A stretch of 64,000 nt of DNA from assembly GCA_002104985.1 (NCBI GenBank), contig MCGO01000052.1:225663-289662 (forward strand), read 5' to 3'. Below, in pieces: positions 35,113 to 47,523 of the stretch (the stretch's first letter is position 1; the number at the start of each line of letters is the position of its first letter). Position numbers and translations under genes: made by a program. This stretch comes from Rhizoclosmatium globosum. Its lineage: Eukaryota > Chytridiomycota > Chytridiomycetes > Chytridiales > Chytriomycetaceae. Below the pieces are notes generated by a model. It was given only the letters and a program-made list of their open reading frames with translations. It made no database searches and was not told the origin of the DNA.

Positions 35113-37231
35113 TCAAAGCTCACGACCCATCTTCTTGTCCAATCTACAAATCGGGTTCTTTTGTACCATATCAATGTTCACCTTGTGACCCAACAACTCT
35201 CTAATATCGTCGTATCCGTACTTGATCATTGTAGGTCTCTCAACACCCAATCCCCACGCAATCACACTCACATCCTCAGGAAGTCCCATAGGTCTCAACA
35301 TCTCCGGTCGGAACATTCCAGAGTTTCCAATCTCAACCCACTTGCCCAACCCGTCGTGCCACGAGAAAATCTCCATCGATGGCTCCGTGTATGGGTTGAA
35401 GGCTGGCTTGAACTTGATCTTTGGAATACCAAGCTTCTGGAAGAAGGAGTGCAATGTTCCAATCAAGTCTCCAAGCGTCAATCCGCGGTCTGCAACGACA
35501 CCTTCGAGTTGGTGGAATTCAGCCAAGTGGGTTGCGTCGGTGGTTTCGTTTCTGAAGACTCGGTCGATGGAAAAGTATTTGACGGGGCGGAATTCCTTTT
35601 CTTGGGCGAGTTGGTAGAGCATGTTGGAGGAAATGGCGGTGGTGTGAGTACGAAGCAGGAGTTTCTCGGCTTCTTCTTCTTTCCAGTCCATAACGTATCC
35701 GATAGATCCGTACCCTCCCTCAGAGTGAACCTTCTTGACGCGCTCCAAGTAGTCACGTGGGTACTTGCGGTCTGTGGCTGGGTCTTTGAGGAAGAAAGTG
35801 TCGTGGGCGTCACGAGCTGGGTGTTGCTGCGGTTGGAAGAGAGCATCGAAGTTCCAGAAGGACGAGTCGACAAACTTGTTGGTTGGCATTTCGGTGAAAC
35901 TAACGTAGATATTCGATAGTTAATAGTTGCCTCTAGTCACATGAAAGACTCCATACCCAAGCTCCAAGAAGATTTGACGGAATTCTTCACGAACTTTCAT
36001 GAGTGGATGCAAGTAACCTCCGCGTGGGACAACACCAGTAACTCCAGGAGCAAAGTTATATTTTTTGAACTGAGCAGTCTTCCACTCTCCAGACAAGATC
36101 ATCTCCTGAGAAATATCGGTTTCTTCCTTAGCGAGAGTTGTTGTGAACTTTGGTCCCTTGACGACGTTGTAAGAGGAAGTCTTCCTAAAAACGTATTGCT
36201 GTATGTTAGACATCCCTTCTTCCCAGATTTCCCATCAACTAGCAAGCTCACTTTTTGTCAATCAGCTTCTTCTTTTTGTAGTCAGTCATGATCTTTTCAG
36301 CAAGGACCTTTCCGTCTCTGATGGCAATCAACTCGTTGCGGGTAGAATCAACGACAGAGTCAGTCGCACGAGCGAAACCGGCAGCAGACTTTTTAATCCA
36401 CTTGTTTTTGAATGCAGCGCCTTGGCCAAACTTGTAGCTTTCGCCGACAAGTTTCTGAGAGTTTGTGTTAGTGTTCAGATGAAGTGAAGATCTTGTCTGC
36501 GAGCACAGCCTAATTCAGCCTTCTCCCTCCATTTCACGGGTTTCTAGACCATTTTCCTAGCTCTCTCCAGCCACTCTCGAGTCCAATGCAGGTTTTCCGT
36601 TTTTGCACTTTGACACTACCATCCCACTCCAAACACCCTTCGTCCTGCATTCATTTCTTTCCCCCCAACAAATCAAGGACAACATCATTTTTCTTTCAAT
36701 CAGAGCCACTGATCACGTTACCTGCAACTCTGGGATAGAGATACCGTCCTCGCCCTCAGGGATAGCATTGAAAACCATGACTTCGGGGGAACCGTGCTCG
36801 ACAACCTTGTTTCCTTCCTCTGAAAGCAGCCAGTACTCAGCATCGAGGATAGTGAAGGAGACAACCTTTTAAAAGGGTCAATAAACAACCAACCAACCAA
36901 CCAACCAAAACAAAAAGCAAGTGCAAACCTCGCGGGCAGTCAGACTGTTCAGGACACCAATCACCTGAAGCTGGTCGACTGGCTGGCCATTGATACGCAG
37001 GGCAGCCGTGTCTTCAATAGCTCCGTGTGCATCGATTGTTGTGAGGATCAGGTCCTGGATTGCACTCATTGTTTCTTCTTTTGAGGTAGTTGGTGCTGCA
37101 GATTGCGAGGGTGTTGCTACTTTCTTTGCTGGTGCTGCTGCTGCTGCTTTAGGTGCTGGTGCTGGTGCTTGAGTACTCTTCGTCTTTGGTTCCCAGTGCC
37201 AGTTCGTCCACACAAACTCGTTTTGGCTCAT
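35113..37231 (-). CDS. FRS2: Cytosolic phenylalanyl-tRNA synthetase alpha subunit
   Basis: Predicted catalytic alpha subunit of the (alpha-beta)2 PheRS that charges tRNA-Phe. Exons 37231-36929, 36865-36722, 36454-36252, 36184-35957 and 35899-35113 give 554 aa. The last two junctions were fixed by matching the conserved KKKTSSYN and [13 protein letters not shown] stretches. Class II motifs are complete: [29 protein letters not shown] and [12 protein letters not shown]. The eukaryotic N-terminal winged-helix part begins at [10 protein letters not shown], residue 55. Before it lies an in-frame 54-residue extension starting [13 protein letters not shown] and rich in Pro, Ala and Lys, absent from yeast Frs2. 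Translation could start at either Met; the upstream one is kept because the frame is open and begins with an aromatic-rich segment. Confidence 0.92.
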
Positions 37232-37657
37232 TGAAAAAAGTGAATCAATGAATCACAGCAGAAATACTTCCTTCCTTAATTTAGTGATTAAGGTCTTTAA
37301 AGTTATAAAAGTATAAGTCTCAATATGAACTTCAGTGCAAGAGTCTGATCCATACAGGAGTAGCGCTTGAATTGCATTTTAATGAATCTGGCTTCGTTTC
37401 ACAGCACTTTTTTTGAGTCCATGAAATAGGCATCAGTTCATCTCACTTTGCAGGGCTAAGCCAATTTAAGTTATCTATTGGACCACGGCGTGAAAGGAGT
37501 CATGGTTGTGAACTTTTAAGACTACAAACGGCAATAATGATTATTCTCAAAGCCCATAAATAATGATTTCATAATTAGGATGATGTGATGTCAGGAACGG
37601 ATCGGAAGTCAAAAAAACCGGAAGAAAATCATTGACGGCAAAGACATTTCATTTGAA
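37232..37657. other. Divergent spacer between PheRS alpha and the ABCC gene
   Basis: A 426-bp AT-rich region that must hold both promoters. No open frame or RNA gene is seen. Stretches such as CTTTAAAGTTATAAAAGTATAA near 37295 are TATA-like on both strands, and a candidate start site for PheRS lies downstream of them. Confidence 0.4.
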
Positions 37658-40600
37658 ATGGGAACATCATCCAAAGCACCTGGTGCTTCAGATTCAACTG
37701 CTGAAGGACCCGAGTCGCTGTCGAGCAAAACAGTTGTCAACAAAGCTACTTCCGATCCGGTGACCAACTCTTCTGAAGCGGCACCCTGGGCCTCGGCGTC
37801 CCTTGTTTCCCGCTTCTTGTTCCTCTGGATCACGCCAATTGTCAGAAAAGGATGGAAAGCTCCACTTCAAACTTCGGATCTCTGGTCAAACCTTGGTCCC
37901 TCAATGGACGCTGAGACACTGGCCGATGCGTTCGACATTGAACTGCAAAAGGAGTTTGGAAAGAGGAAGGAAGGAGACAAGAAGGGCCTTGCTGTCAGAA
38001 GGGCAATGTGGACATTGTATTCATGGTCTGTTCTGGCTGGCTTTCTGAACCTGAGCTGTAACATGTGAGTATTTGCGTCTGTGCTTTCTTTGCTAACCCT
38101 TTCTTGGGTGGCAGTGTCTTGACCTTTTCGCCTCTTGTCACAAAGGCAATCATCAAGTTTGCCCAACGTCGATACTCTGGAGACCCTGACGCCACACTGG
38201 GAGAAGGGTACAACACATTCCATTTATCCATGCCACTTTTTTACTTAAGCTGATGCCAGATTTTCCCTTGTAATTGCACTCTTCCTCCTTCAACTGTTTG
38301 CTGGAATCGTAATGCCAAACTTTGTCAATGTAACCCAAACAGTCGGCTTAAAAGTACGAACCGCTCTCTCTGCTCTCATCTACAGAAAGTCTCTTCGCTT
38401 GTCTGCTGCCGCAAGAAGGGACTTTAGTTCGGGAAGAGTGATTTCCATGGTTGCTGTCGACTGTGCCAGAATCGAGCTCTTCTTGATGTTTGCGAATGTA
38501 AGCTATTATTAAATTTAACAATGTAAGCTAATGTGCGTAGGTATGCTGGACATCCCCATTCAACATTTCTTTGATGCTCGGATTCCTATTCTCCCAAATC
38601 GGCTGGTCCGCTATTGTCGGCGTTGGAGTCCTCCTCCTGATCATCCCTCTTCAAGCACTCATTTACAGAACAATGACAAAGGTCCGTGAAAGCGTTGCTC
38701 CACTCACAGACTCTCGTGTCAAAATCACCACAGAGATATTGTCAGGAATCAGAATCATAAAGTTTTTCGCATGGGAAGTCCCATTTCTCGAACGGATTGA
38801 AGCAATTCGTAACTCAGAAATGGCGCTTGTTCTAAAACGATCTATTTTCACTTCTTTGGGACAAACGGTTGCTTCTGTCACGCCAATGGTTGCCGCGTCT
38901 CTCTCTTTCGTAGTATATAGCACTCACTCGGAGTTGGACGCCGCGACAGTGTTTTCGGCATTGAGTTGGTTCAGTATGCTTCAAGGGCCGTTGTCGTTCT
39001 ACCCACAACTGATTAATTCTTGGGCGGATTTTCATGTGGCAATTTCTCGAATCGAAGATTTCCTGTGTGCTCCTGAATTGGATGAACAGAGTCCAATCAC
39101 TGACGACCCTGTGTATGCCATTCGGGTTCGCAATGCAGATTTTGTGTGGGAATCCACAGAAGATGTTGTTGAGGAGGAAGAGTTTGTCGCATCTGAAGTG
39201 TTGCAACTGTCAGCGATAGGAAAGAAAACCAAACTATCCGGACTTCGCAATGTGAATTTGAACATCAAACGTGGATCCTTCGTTGCAATTGTTGGTGCTG
39301 TCGGAAGTGGGAAAAGTTCCTTGTTGAACGCCATTCTTGGAGAAATGAAGCGATTGAAAGGAGAAGTCTTGTTTTCGGGAACTACTGGATACGCGCCACA
39401 AAGTGCATGGATTCAAGTAAGCATTCTTTCACTCCTGTAACAGCTTAACCAATGTTTTAGAATGCGACATTGAAAGAGAATATCCTCTTTGGTCAGCCGT
39501 ACGACGAAGACCGGTACAAATCCACCATCCGCACATGTTGCTTAGAACCCGACCTTCGCGCCCTTCCCCAAGGAGATCAAACCGCTATCGGCGAGCGAGG
39601 TATCAACTTATCAGGAGGTCAAAAACAACGAGTCAACCTCGCCCGACTTGTCTATTCCGACCCCGACATTGTTCTCATGGACGACCCTCTATCAGCCGTC
39701 GACGCACACGTCGGTCGAGCCCTCTACAGCAACTGTTTCCAAAATACTCTCAGATCCAAAACACGTATCCTCGTCACACATCAAGTCCACCTCCTCTCTT
39801 CCGAAATCGATCATGTGATTTTAATGAAGGACGGGGTTATTGTGGAGCAAGGCTCGTTTGATGAGTTGGTTTCAGTTCCAGGTGGTCAGTTTGCTCAGAT
39901 GATGAGTAGCTTTGGAAATAAGGAGGAGGAATCCATAAAAGAAGAGGAGGGAGAGAAGAAAATCGATGTCGAGGAGCCTAAAACGGTAGTTGCTGAAAAA
40001 GGAGTCGTTGTAGCTCCTGTAACCGGTGGTGCTGGAATGGCGATTGAGGAGCGAGAGACTGGTGCCGTTGCTCCTCATGTTTGGTGGTCCTACATTGAAG
40101 CGATGGGTGGATATTCCTTCTTGATCATGGCCGCAACAGTCATTCTCTTAATGCAGGGTTCTGCTCTCACGTCTAATTTGTGGCTTTCTTGGTGGGCTTC
40201 TGGAAAGTACAACTCGTCGTTGAACACTGCCAACTACATGGGAATTTATATCGGACTTGGGGTTTTGAACGTGATTGGTACTCTTTGCTTTGGATTGACT
40301 TTTGCGTTTGGCGCAACCAAAGCCGCGAGGAAGCTTCAGCATGAGGCTTTGAAGCGAGTGTTACGAGCACCCACCAAGTTCTTCGGTCCGTCTTGTTGTT
40401 TTACTTTTTCGTTCATTTAATTACTCATGCGATTTATTAGATACAAATCCTCTTGGCAGAATTGTAAATCGGTTCTCGAAAGACCAAGATGTAGTCGATA
40501 ACACACTACTCGCCAGTTTCGCTCAGTGTGTAAACAACTTCGGACAAGCCGTCACGATTTTTGCCCTGATTATTGCGTCCACACCTCTCTTTGCAGCACC

Positions 40601-41935
40601 ATTAGTTCCAACGTTAATTATTTACTACTACATCCAAAAGATCTATCGCTCAACAGCACGTGAACTCAAGAGAATTGATTCAATTTCTCGGTCTCCACTC
40701 TACGCATCGTTTGGGGAAACTCTCACTGGACTTCCAACAATCCGTGCGTACCGCCAAGAAGCACGCTTCAAAACGCAGAATATGACAACCACAAATTCAA
40801 ACAACACACCTTACTTTATTCTCTTCCAAACCCAAACTTGGTTTTCATTCCGCCTTGGAATCATCAGTTCCATTCTTGTTTTCTTTGCAGCCGCGTTTGG
40901 AGTTTTGGGATCTTCTTGGCTTTCACCTGCTATTCTCGGACTGTCGTTGAATTATGCACTTCAGGTAACGAACGTGTTGACGTTCGGGATCAGGCAATTT
41001 ACAGATCTGGAAGTTGCCATGAACTCCGTGGAGCGGATGGATCATTATGCTCGCAACGTAGAAAATGAGGCAGATGCGATTATTCCAGATAATCGACCAC
41101 CTCTTGGATGGCCTCGCCGAGGCACTATTGAATTCAAGGACTTGGAAATGCGGTATTCTCCAGACCTACCCCTTGTTGTGAAAGGAGTTTCCTTCGAAAT
41201 CAAGGATTCAGAGAAAGTAGGAATAGTTGGGCGAACGGGGTCTGGAAAGAGTAGTTTGTTGCAATCTCTGTTCCGAGTGGTGGAACCAACTGCTGGACAG
41301 ATTTTGATTGATGGCGTTGACATCTGTACAATTGGGTTGACGGACTTACGGTCTGGGCTCGCAATTATCCCACAAGATCCTATTCTGTTCACGGGAACAT
41401 TCCGAACCAACTTGGACCCTTTCAAACAACACGAAGATTCCGAATTATGGGATGCATTAGATCGTGCTGGCTTAAAGAGCAAAGTGGCAGAAGGCTTGAA
41501 CGGTTTGGAAGGGAAGGTTGATGATGGAGGTGAGAATTTATCTGTTGGACAGCGACAGCTTCTATGTTTGGCTAGGTGAGTAAACCATTCAAAGTTTCTA
41601 ACGAAACTAACGCAATTTATTTATAATACAGAGCAATGTTGAAAAAGCCTAAGATTCTTATTATGGATGAAGCCACCGCAAACGTGGACTTTTCGACGGA
41701 TCAATTCATCCAAAAAGCCTTGCGTGAGCATTTCACGGGTACAACACTACTAACTATTGCCCATCGACTGAATACCCTTATCGATTACGATCGGATTTTG
41801 GTGCTTGATGCAGGAGTTGTTGCTGAATATGCCTCTCCAAGAGAGTTGCTCATGAATCAAGATTCCAAGTTTTATGGAATGGTGTTGGAAACAGGGGCAT
41901 CCAATTTGGCTTTATTGAAGGGTATGGTTTTGTAG
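37658..41935 (+). CDS. ABCC-family (MRP/YOR1-type) ABC transporter
   Basis: Predicted full-size exporter of 1325 aa, TMD1-NBD1-TMD2-NBD2, without the extra N-terminal TMD0, so closest in layout to yeast Yor1. Exons: 37658-38064, 38115-38207, 38260-38497, 38541-39416, 39461-40385, 40441-41575 and 41632-41935. NBD1 has Walker A GAVGSGKSS, signature LSGGQKQR and Walker B IVLMDDPLSAVD, with Asp in place of the catalytic Glu, as is usual for ABCC. NBD2 has GRTGSGKSS, the variant signature LSVGQRQ and ILIMDEATANVD with the Glu kept. An acidic linker (EEESIKEEEGEKKIDVEEP) joins the halves. Family members move glutathione conjugates, drugs or metals across the plasma or vacuolar membrane; the substrate here is unknown. 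PheRS alpha is divergent upstream. Confidence 0.92.
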
Positions 41936-42000
41936 ATAACCAATAAATGCAAATCTACTTTTATACACTCCGTTATTAATTTCAATTCTAAATAAATGAC

Positions 42001-42732
42001 TTAAACACAGTACTTTCGAACATGTCTCTTTAAAGAATCAGACCGGCTAAAAAATGTCCCACACTTGATACATTGGTGTGTCTTTTTTGAAGGTGCTGAT
42101 GCATGGCTGGTGCTGTTATGACGATGGAGGTCATTGATCCTGCTGAATTTCACATTGCAGATACCACATCGTATGACAACAGGAAGTTTTGGGACTTTTA
42201 TTCTCCGACTCAATTTCACAACTGTTGGTATATGTTGTTGATTAAGAGTGGAATCATGCCTTGTTCTTAATAATGTTTCTCGTGCTGATAACGACGAGGA
42301 CGGAACGAGCGGAGGAATTGCCGGTTGAAAATTTTGTGGCTGAACATTATGCTGATAAGGCTGTCCTGTGTGTCCAAGTTGATCAGCGTCCGCGAACCGT
42401 TTATTTAGATGGTTGTAGTATATTTGTGAGGATTGGTCATGATACTCGGGAGGCAATATGTTCGAGTGCAATACCCTTGGCGACCAATTTAAGGGTTCGA
42501 GCGGTGGAGTGGCGATGGGAGACGAGTGAGATGAAGGGATTGGGATGTGCATTCGTCTGGCATACTCCTTATCTACCCATGGAAGTCCAGATGGATGCGA
42601 ATGGATGGAGGTCTCCAGCTCCTTAAGTTTCTTTTGATGCTCAGCAAACTGTTCTTGCAGAGACGGCAGTGACCGACTTTCGTGGTGAACGCAGGCCTTG
42701 ATTAAGTTCCAGACTGGAGGAAGAGTGTGCAT
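42001..42732 (-). CDS. C2H2 zinc-finger protein
   Basis: Single-exon protein of 243 aa starting MHTLPPVW. Its C-terminal 60 residues hold two C2H2 fingers, CGICNVKFSRINDLHRHNSTSH and CIKCGTFFSRSDSLKRH followed by a terminal Cys. The rest is Ser/Pro/His-rich and low in order, typical of fungal transcription factors. The stop overlaps no other gene; it is convergent with the ABCC gene (66 bp apart). The target genes are unknown. A second two-finger gene with similar overall layout lies at 56268-56856. Confidence 0.75.
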   Translation of the reverse strand: MHTLPPVWNLIKACVHHESRSLPSLQEQFAEHQKKLKELETSIHSHPSGLPWVDKEYARRMHIPIPSSHSSPIATPPLEPLNWSPRVLHSNILPPEYHDQSSQIYYNHLNKRFADADQLGHTGQPYQHNVQPQNFQPAIPPLVPSSSLSARETLLRTRHDSTLNQQHIPTVVKLSRRIKVPKLPVVIRCGICNVKFSRINDLHRHNSTSHASAPSKKTHQCIKCGTFFSRSDSLKRHVRKYCV

Positions 42733-43160
42733 TCAAAATGATGGCAAATGCTGAAGGTGGCGTTTTTCGAAGTGAAGACCCAAATTTTCTGAGTTGGCTT
42801 GCGCACGGGGCTGGCTGAAAATGGAGTCAATTATGACGCAATGAAGGCATGGAGGCGGGTTACACCAACTTAATTGAGTGTCTTTTGCAGCTGTCTTGGT
42901 GCCTCCTTAATATGTTACGAGCAGAACACACTATCAAAAACGAGGCATACTTGTAAGTCCGTAACAGAAGGGTTTTGGAACTGAGTACGTCATCGCCACA
43001 CTCAATATTGCCACTTTTTCATCGGCACGTGCAATTTCCATTTAATCAAACTGCAAAATAAGCTTCATTGGGCACGGGATGACGCCACCGCCTCCTCCCT
43101 TCAAAAAGGCAGACCGATTCCCCTCCAAGATAACATCAAAAAAAAAGCAATCAGTTCGCA
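42733..43160. other. Divergent spacer between the zinc-finger and OPT genes
   Basis: A 428-bp region with no gene. It must contain promoters for both flanking genes. Around 43070-43140 the plus strand is GC-rich and then A-rich just before the OPT start, the usual form of a 5' leader. Confidence 0.4.
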
Positions 43161-45682
43161 ATGACAAAGACTGCCGACATTGTTGCTGAAAAGGAGCATC
43201 AGCTCGACGATCTCAAGCACGAACACCCAGAGTTGGAGGATGACGTTGAAATCTCTGACATCAAGGAAGTCGAGGAGAGAATGTGAGTTACCGTCTCTTA
43301 TCAATTTTGTTTCTCATCTGGTGTTGCCACCACAGTGACTTCATTGTGCCCCAAACCGATGATCCATCAACCCCCGCCTTCACCTTCCGTTCCGTTTTGC
43401 TTGGAACCATCTGGATCACTCTCTTGTCTTTTGCCAACACCGCCCTCTCTTTCCGTACCGTTGCCTTCGGTATCGGTGCGAACGTTGCATTGATTCTTTC
43501 TTACCCAATGGGTCTTTTTTTGGCTGCTGTCTTGCCAAAGTCCATCCCTCTTTTGAATCCAGGACCATTCTCTTTGAAGGAGCACGTCTTGATTTACATC
43601 ATGGCTTCTTGTGGAGGTGTGCCATATGGTATTGACAACGTTGTCGCCCAAGTCATGCCTGACTTGATGGGTAACGAGGACATCACCTTCCTCCACTCTC
43701 TCGGTTTTGTTTTCGTCACTCAGTTCCTTGGTTACGGTCTTTCTGGACTGACCCGTCGTTTCCTTGTTCGTCCAACTGCCATGTGGTGGCCAGGAAACTT
43801 GTCTACCATCGCTTTGTTTACCTCCTTCCACAAGGTCGAGACTGGTGAAATCGATGCTTTCACTCAGCGCTACACTACCAGTCGTTTCAAGGCCTTCTGG
43901 ATCGCGTTTGCTGCCATGTTTGTTTGGACTTTCATTCCACAATACTTTGCCCAGACTTTGCAAGCCATTTCCCTTTTGTGTTTGATTGCTGGACGCGGTG
44001 ATGGACCATCTGGAAAGTTGACACAGTTCAACCTTGCTGCTGGATCTGTTTAGTAAGTCACACCTGTTTTTCCATCAACTCGATTTCTAATTACATTTCT
44101 TTCTTTCCAGCAACGGAGTCGGTGTCCTCGGTATTACTTTCGACTGGACTTACGTTGGTTCCTATGTCTTCACTTCTCCATTCTGGGCCCTCCTTGTCAA
44201 CTTTGGTGGTACCATCATCTTCCAATGGATCATTGCACCACTCTTGTACGCCAACGATGTCTGGGGTCTTAACCAAATTATCACTAAGGACACTGTGAAC
44301 CGCAACCCACTCTTGAACACTCCACACTTGTTCGTTGGTAACGCTAACGGAACCAAGAGACAAGGAACTCGTGTCAAGCCAAACTACTTTTTCGACGCTA
44401 CCAAGAACTACGACTTGAACATCACTGCCTACAACGATGTTGCTCCAGTTCACATTACCTCCTACTTTGCCCTCGTTTACGGCTGCTCCTTCTTGACCAT
44501 TACTTCTGCCATCTCCCACGTTGGTCTCTGGTACGGAAAGGACATATACCGTCAATCCATGAACGCGTTCCGTCAAATCCGTGATGAAGTCGATGCTCTT
44601 GACAAGCACGTCAAGTTGATGGAGGCTTACCCAGACGTTCCCGACTGGGCTTACCTTGCCTTCCTCGGATTCACCACTGTTGCTGCTCTTTTGGTTTCCA
44701 TCTTCACTCCATTCAACATGCCATGGTGGGGTATTTTCTTCAACTTGTTCCTTTGCGCCATCTTCATCTTGCCATTCGGTATCGTCCCAGCCATCTCCGG
44801 TTTCGGCTTGTACTTGAACGTGTTGACTGAGTTCGTTATTGGATTGATGATTCCAGGACAGACTGTTGCTGTCATGGCTTTCAAGTCCTGGGGAACCAAC
44901 AACTTGATTCAGGCTCTTACCTTGACTCAGGACTTGAAGCTCGGTCAATACCTCCACATTCCTCCATACGCCATGGTTTTCGCTCAGTTCTGGGGTACAT
45001 TCGTCAACGTTTTCGTGTCCTCTGCTGCCTGTTGGTTCATGATGTTTGGCTCCAAGGACTTGTTGCAAAAGGATGAATGGTGAGTTTTATCTTTGTGAAC
45101 AAAAATTGGTTGAAACTAAATTTTCATGTCAGGCAATACAACGGTTACCAGACTTTCTACTCTGCTGGAGGAATTTGGGGTGCCATTGGTCCGCAGCGTT
45201 TCTTCGGTATTGGATCTCTCTACGAAGGTCTCTTGTGGTGCTTCTTGATTGGATTCATTGCTCCATTTGGTCCATGGTTGGCTAACAGATACCTCTACAA
45301 GTCCAAGTACTGGCACTACGTCAACTTCTCCATCATCTTCACTATTGGTTCTGCTGGTTACCCACAAGTTTCCATCGTCGTTCCAGTCATTCTTACGTTT
45401 GTCGCTCAGTGGATCTTTGTCAAGAACAAGGAGTTCTACCAGAAGTACTTGTACGTTATTGGTTCCGGATTTGATGCCGCTGGTGGTTTCGTTTCTTTGA
45501 TTGTCTCGTTCTTGTTCTTTGCGGACATCAACCCACCAAACTGGATTCTTAACCCAAACACCGACAACGTCAAGTCTGATTGGTACTGTTACCCAGGATC
45601 ATCTTGGGATGAGTACGACTGTGCCTACTACCTCAAAGCCGGTAAAACTAAGACTCCATCTGGCATTGTCTGCAAGAAGTAG
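43161..45682 (+). CDS. Oligopeptide transporter (OPT family)
   Basis: Predicted plasma-membrane proton-coupled importer of small peptides or glutathione, 785 aa with about 14-16 TM segments. Exons 43161-43282, 43336-44052, 44111-45079 and 45133-45682. The N-terminus is hydrophilic and acidic (EHPELEDDVEISDIK). Family signatures are NPGPFSLKEH, in the first TM block, and LGQYLHIPP near the C-terminal third (the KIPPR-like motif with Tyr in place of Arg). C/T-ending codons dominate, suggesting high expression. Long alternative frames on the minus strand are by-products of that bias. Whether it takes peptides, glutathione or metal chelates is not shown by sequence. Confidence 0.92.
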
Positions 45683-45902
45683 ATTGTGAAAATTGTTGCT
45701 ATAGAAAATGACAGTATGATTACAGTATGATTTTTATGAATAAAGTGTTTTTGGGAATATATACATTCTTCTTGATGCATATCTGCAAAGCCTTGCTTGT
45801 TTCATTCTTCAACCCTCGAACTCAAAGAACTCCAGAAATAATGACAATGTGAAAAACTATACGAATAAAGTGTGTACTCAATTTATTTAACGGAAAGGTA
45901 AT

Positions 45903-47471
<1,569 letters not shown>

Positions 47472-47523
47472 CGCCTCTTCTTTCTTTCTTTTTTTTTCTT
47501 TTACCCTTTTGTTTTGTGCTAAT
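47472..47523. promoter_or_regulatory. 52-bp bidirectional promoter/leader of KRR1 and UTP25
   Basis: Only 52 bp separate the two start codons. The spacer is a pyrimidine tract (TTCTTTCTTTC, then nine T's) on the plus strand. The octamer CTCATCGC, which is the PAC element of fungal ribosome-biogenesis promoters in reverse, lies at 47467-47474 but overlaps the KRR1 ATG, so it may be chance. Transcription start sites may lie inside the opposite gene. Confidence 0.55.

Noticed and set aside
36200..36252. Shorter PheRS intron ending at ACATACAG
   Set aside because: It shifts the frame; the acceptor at 36185 restores KKKTSSYN.
36885..36908. AACC microsatellite in a PheRS intron, also near 10640 and 47045
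   Set aside because: Short simple repeats in introns or leaders, not linked to any element; common in such genomes.
43367..45068. Long minus-strand frames opposite the OPT transporter
   Set aside because: They arise from biased third positions; the plus-strand protein has OPT signatures and correct splicing.
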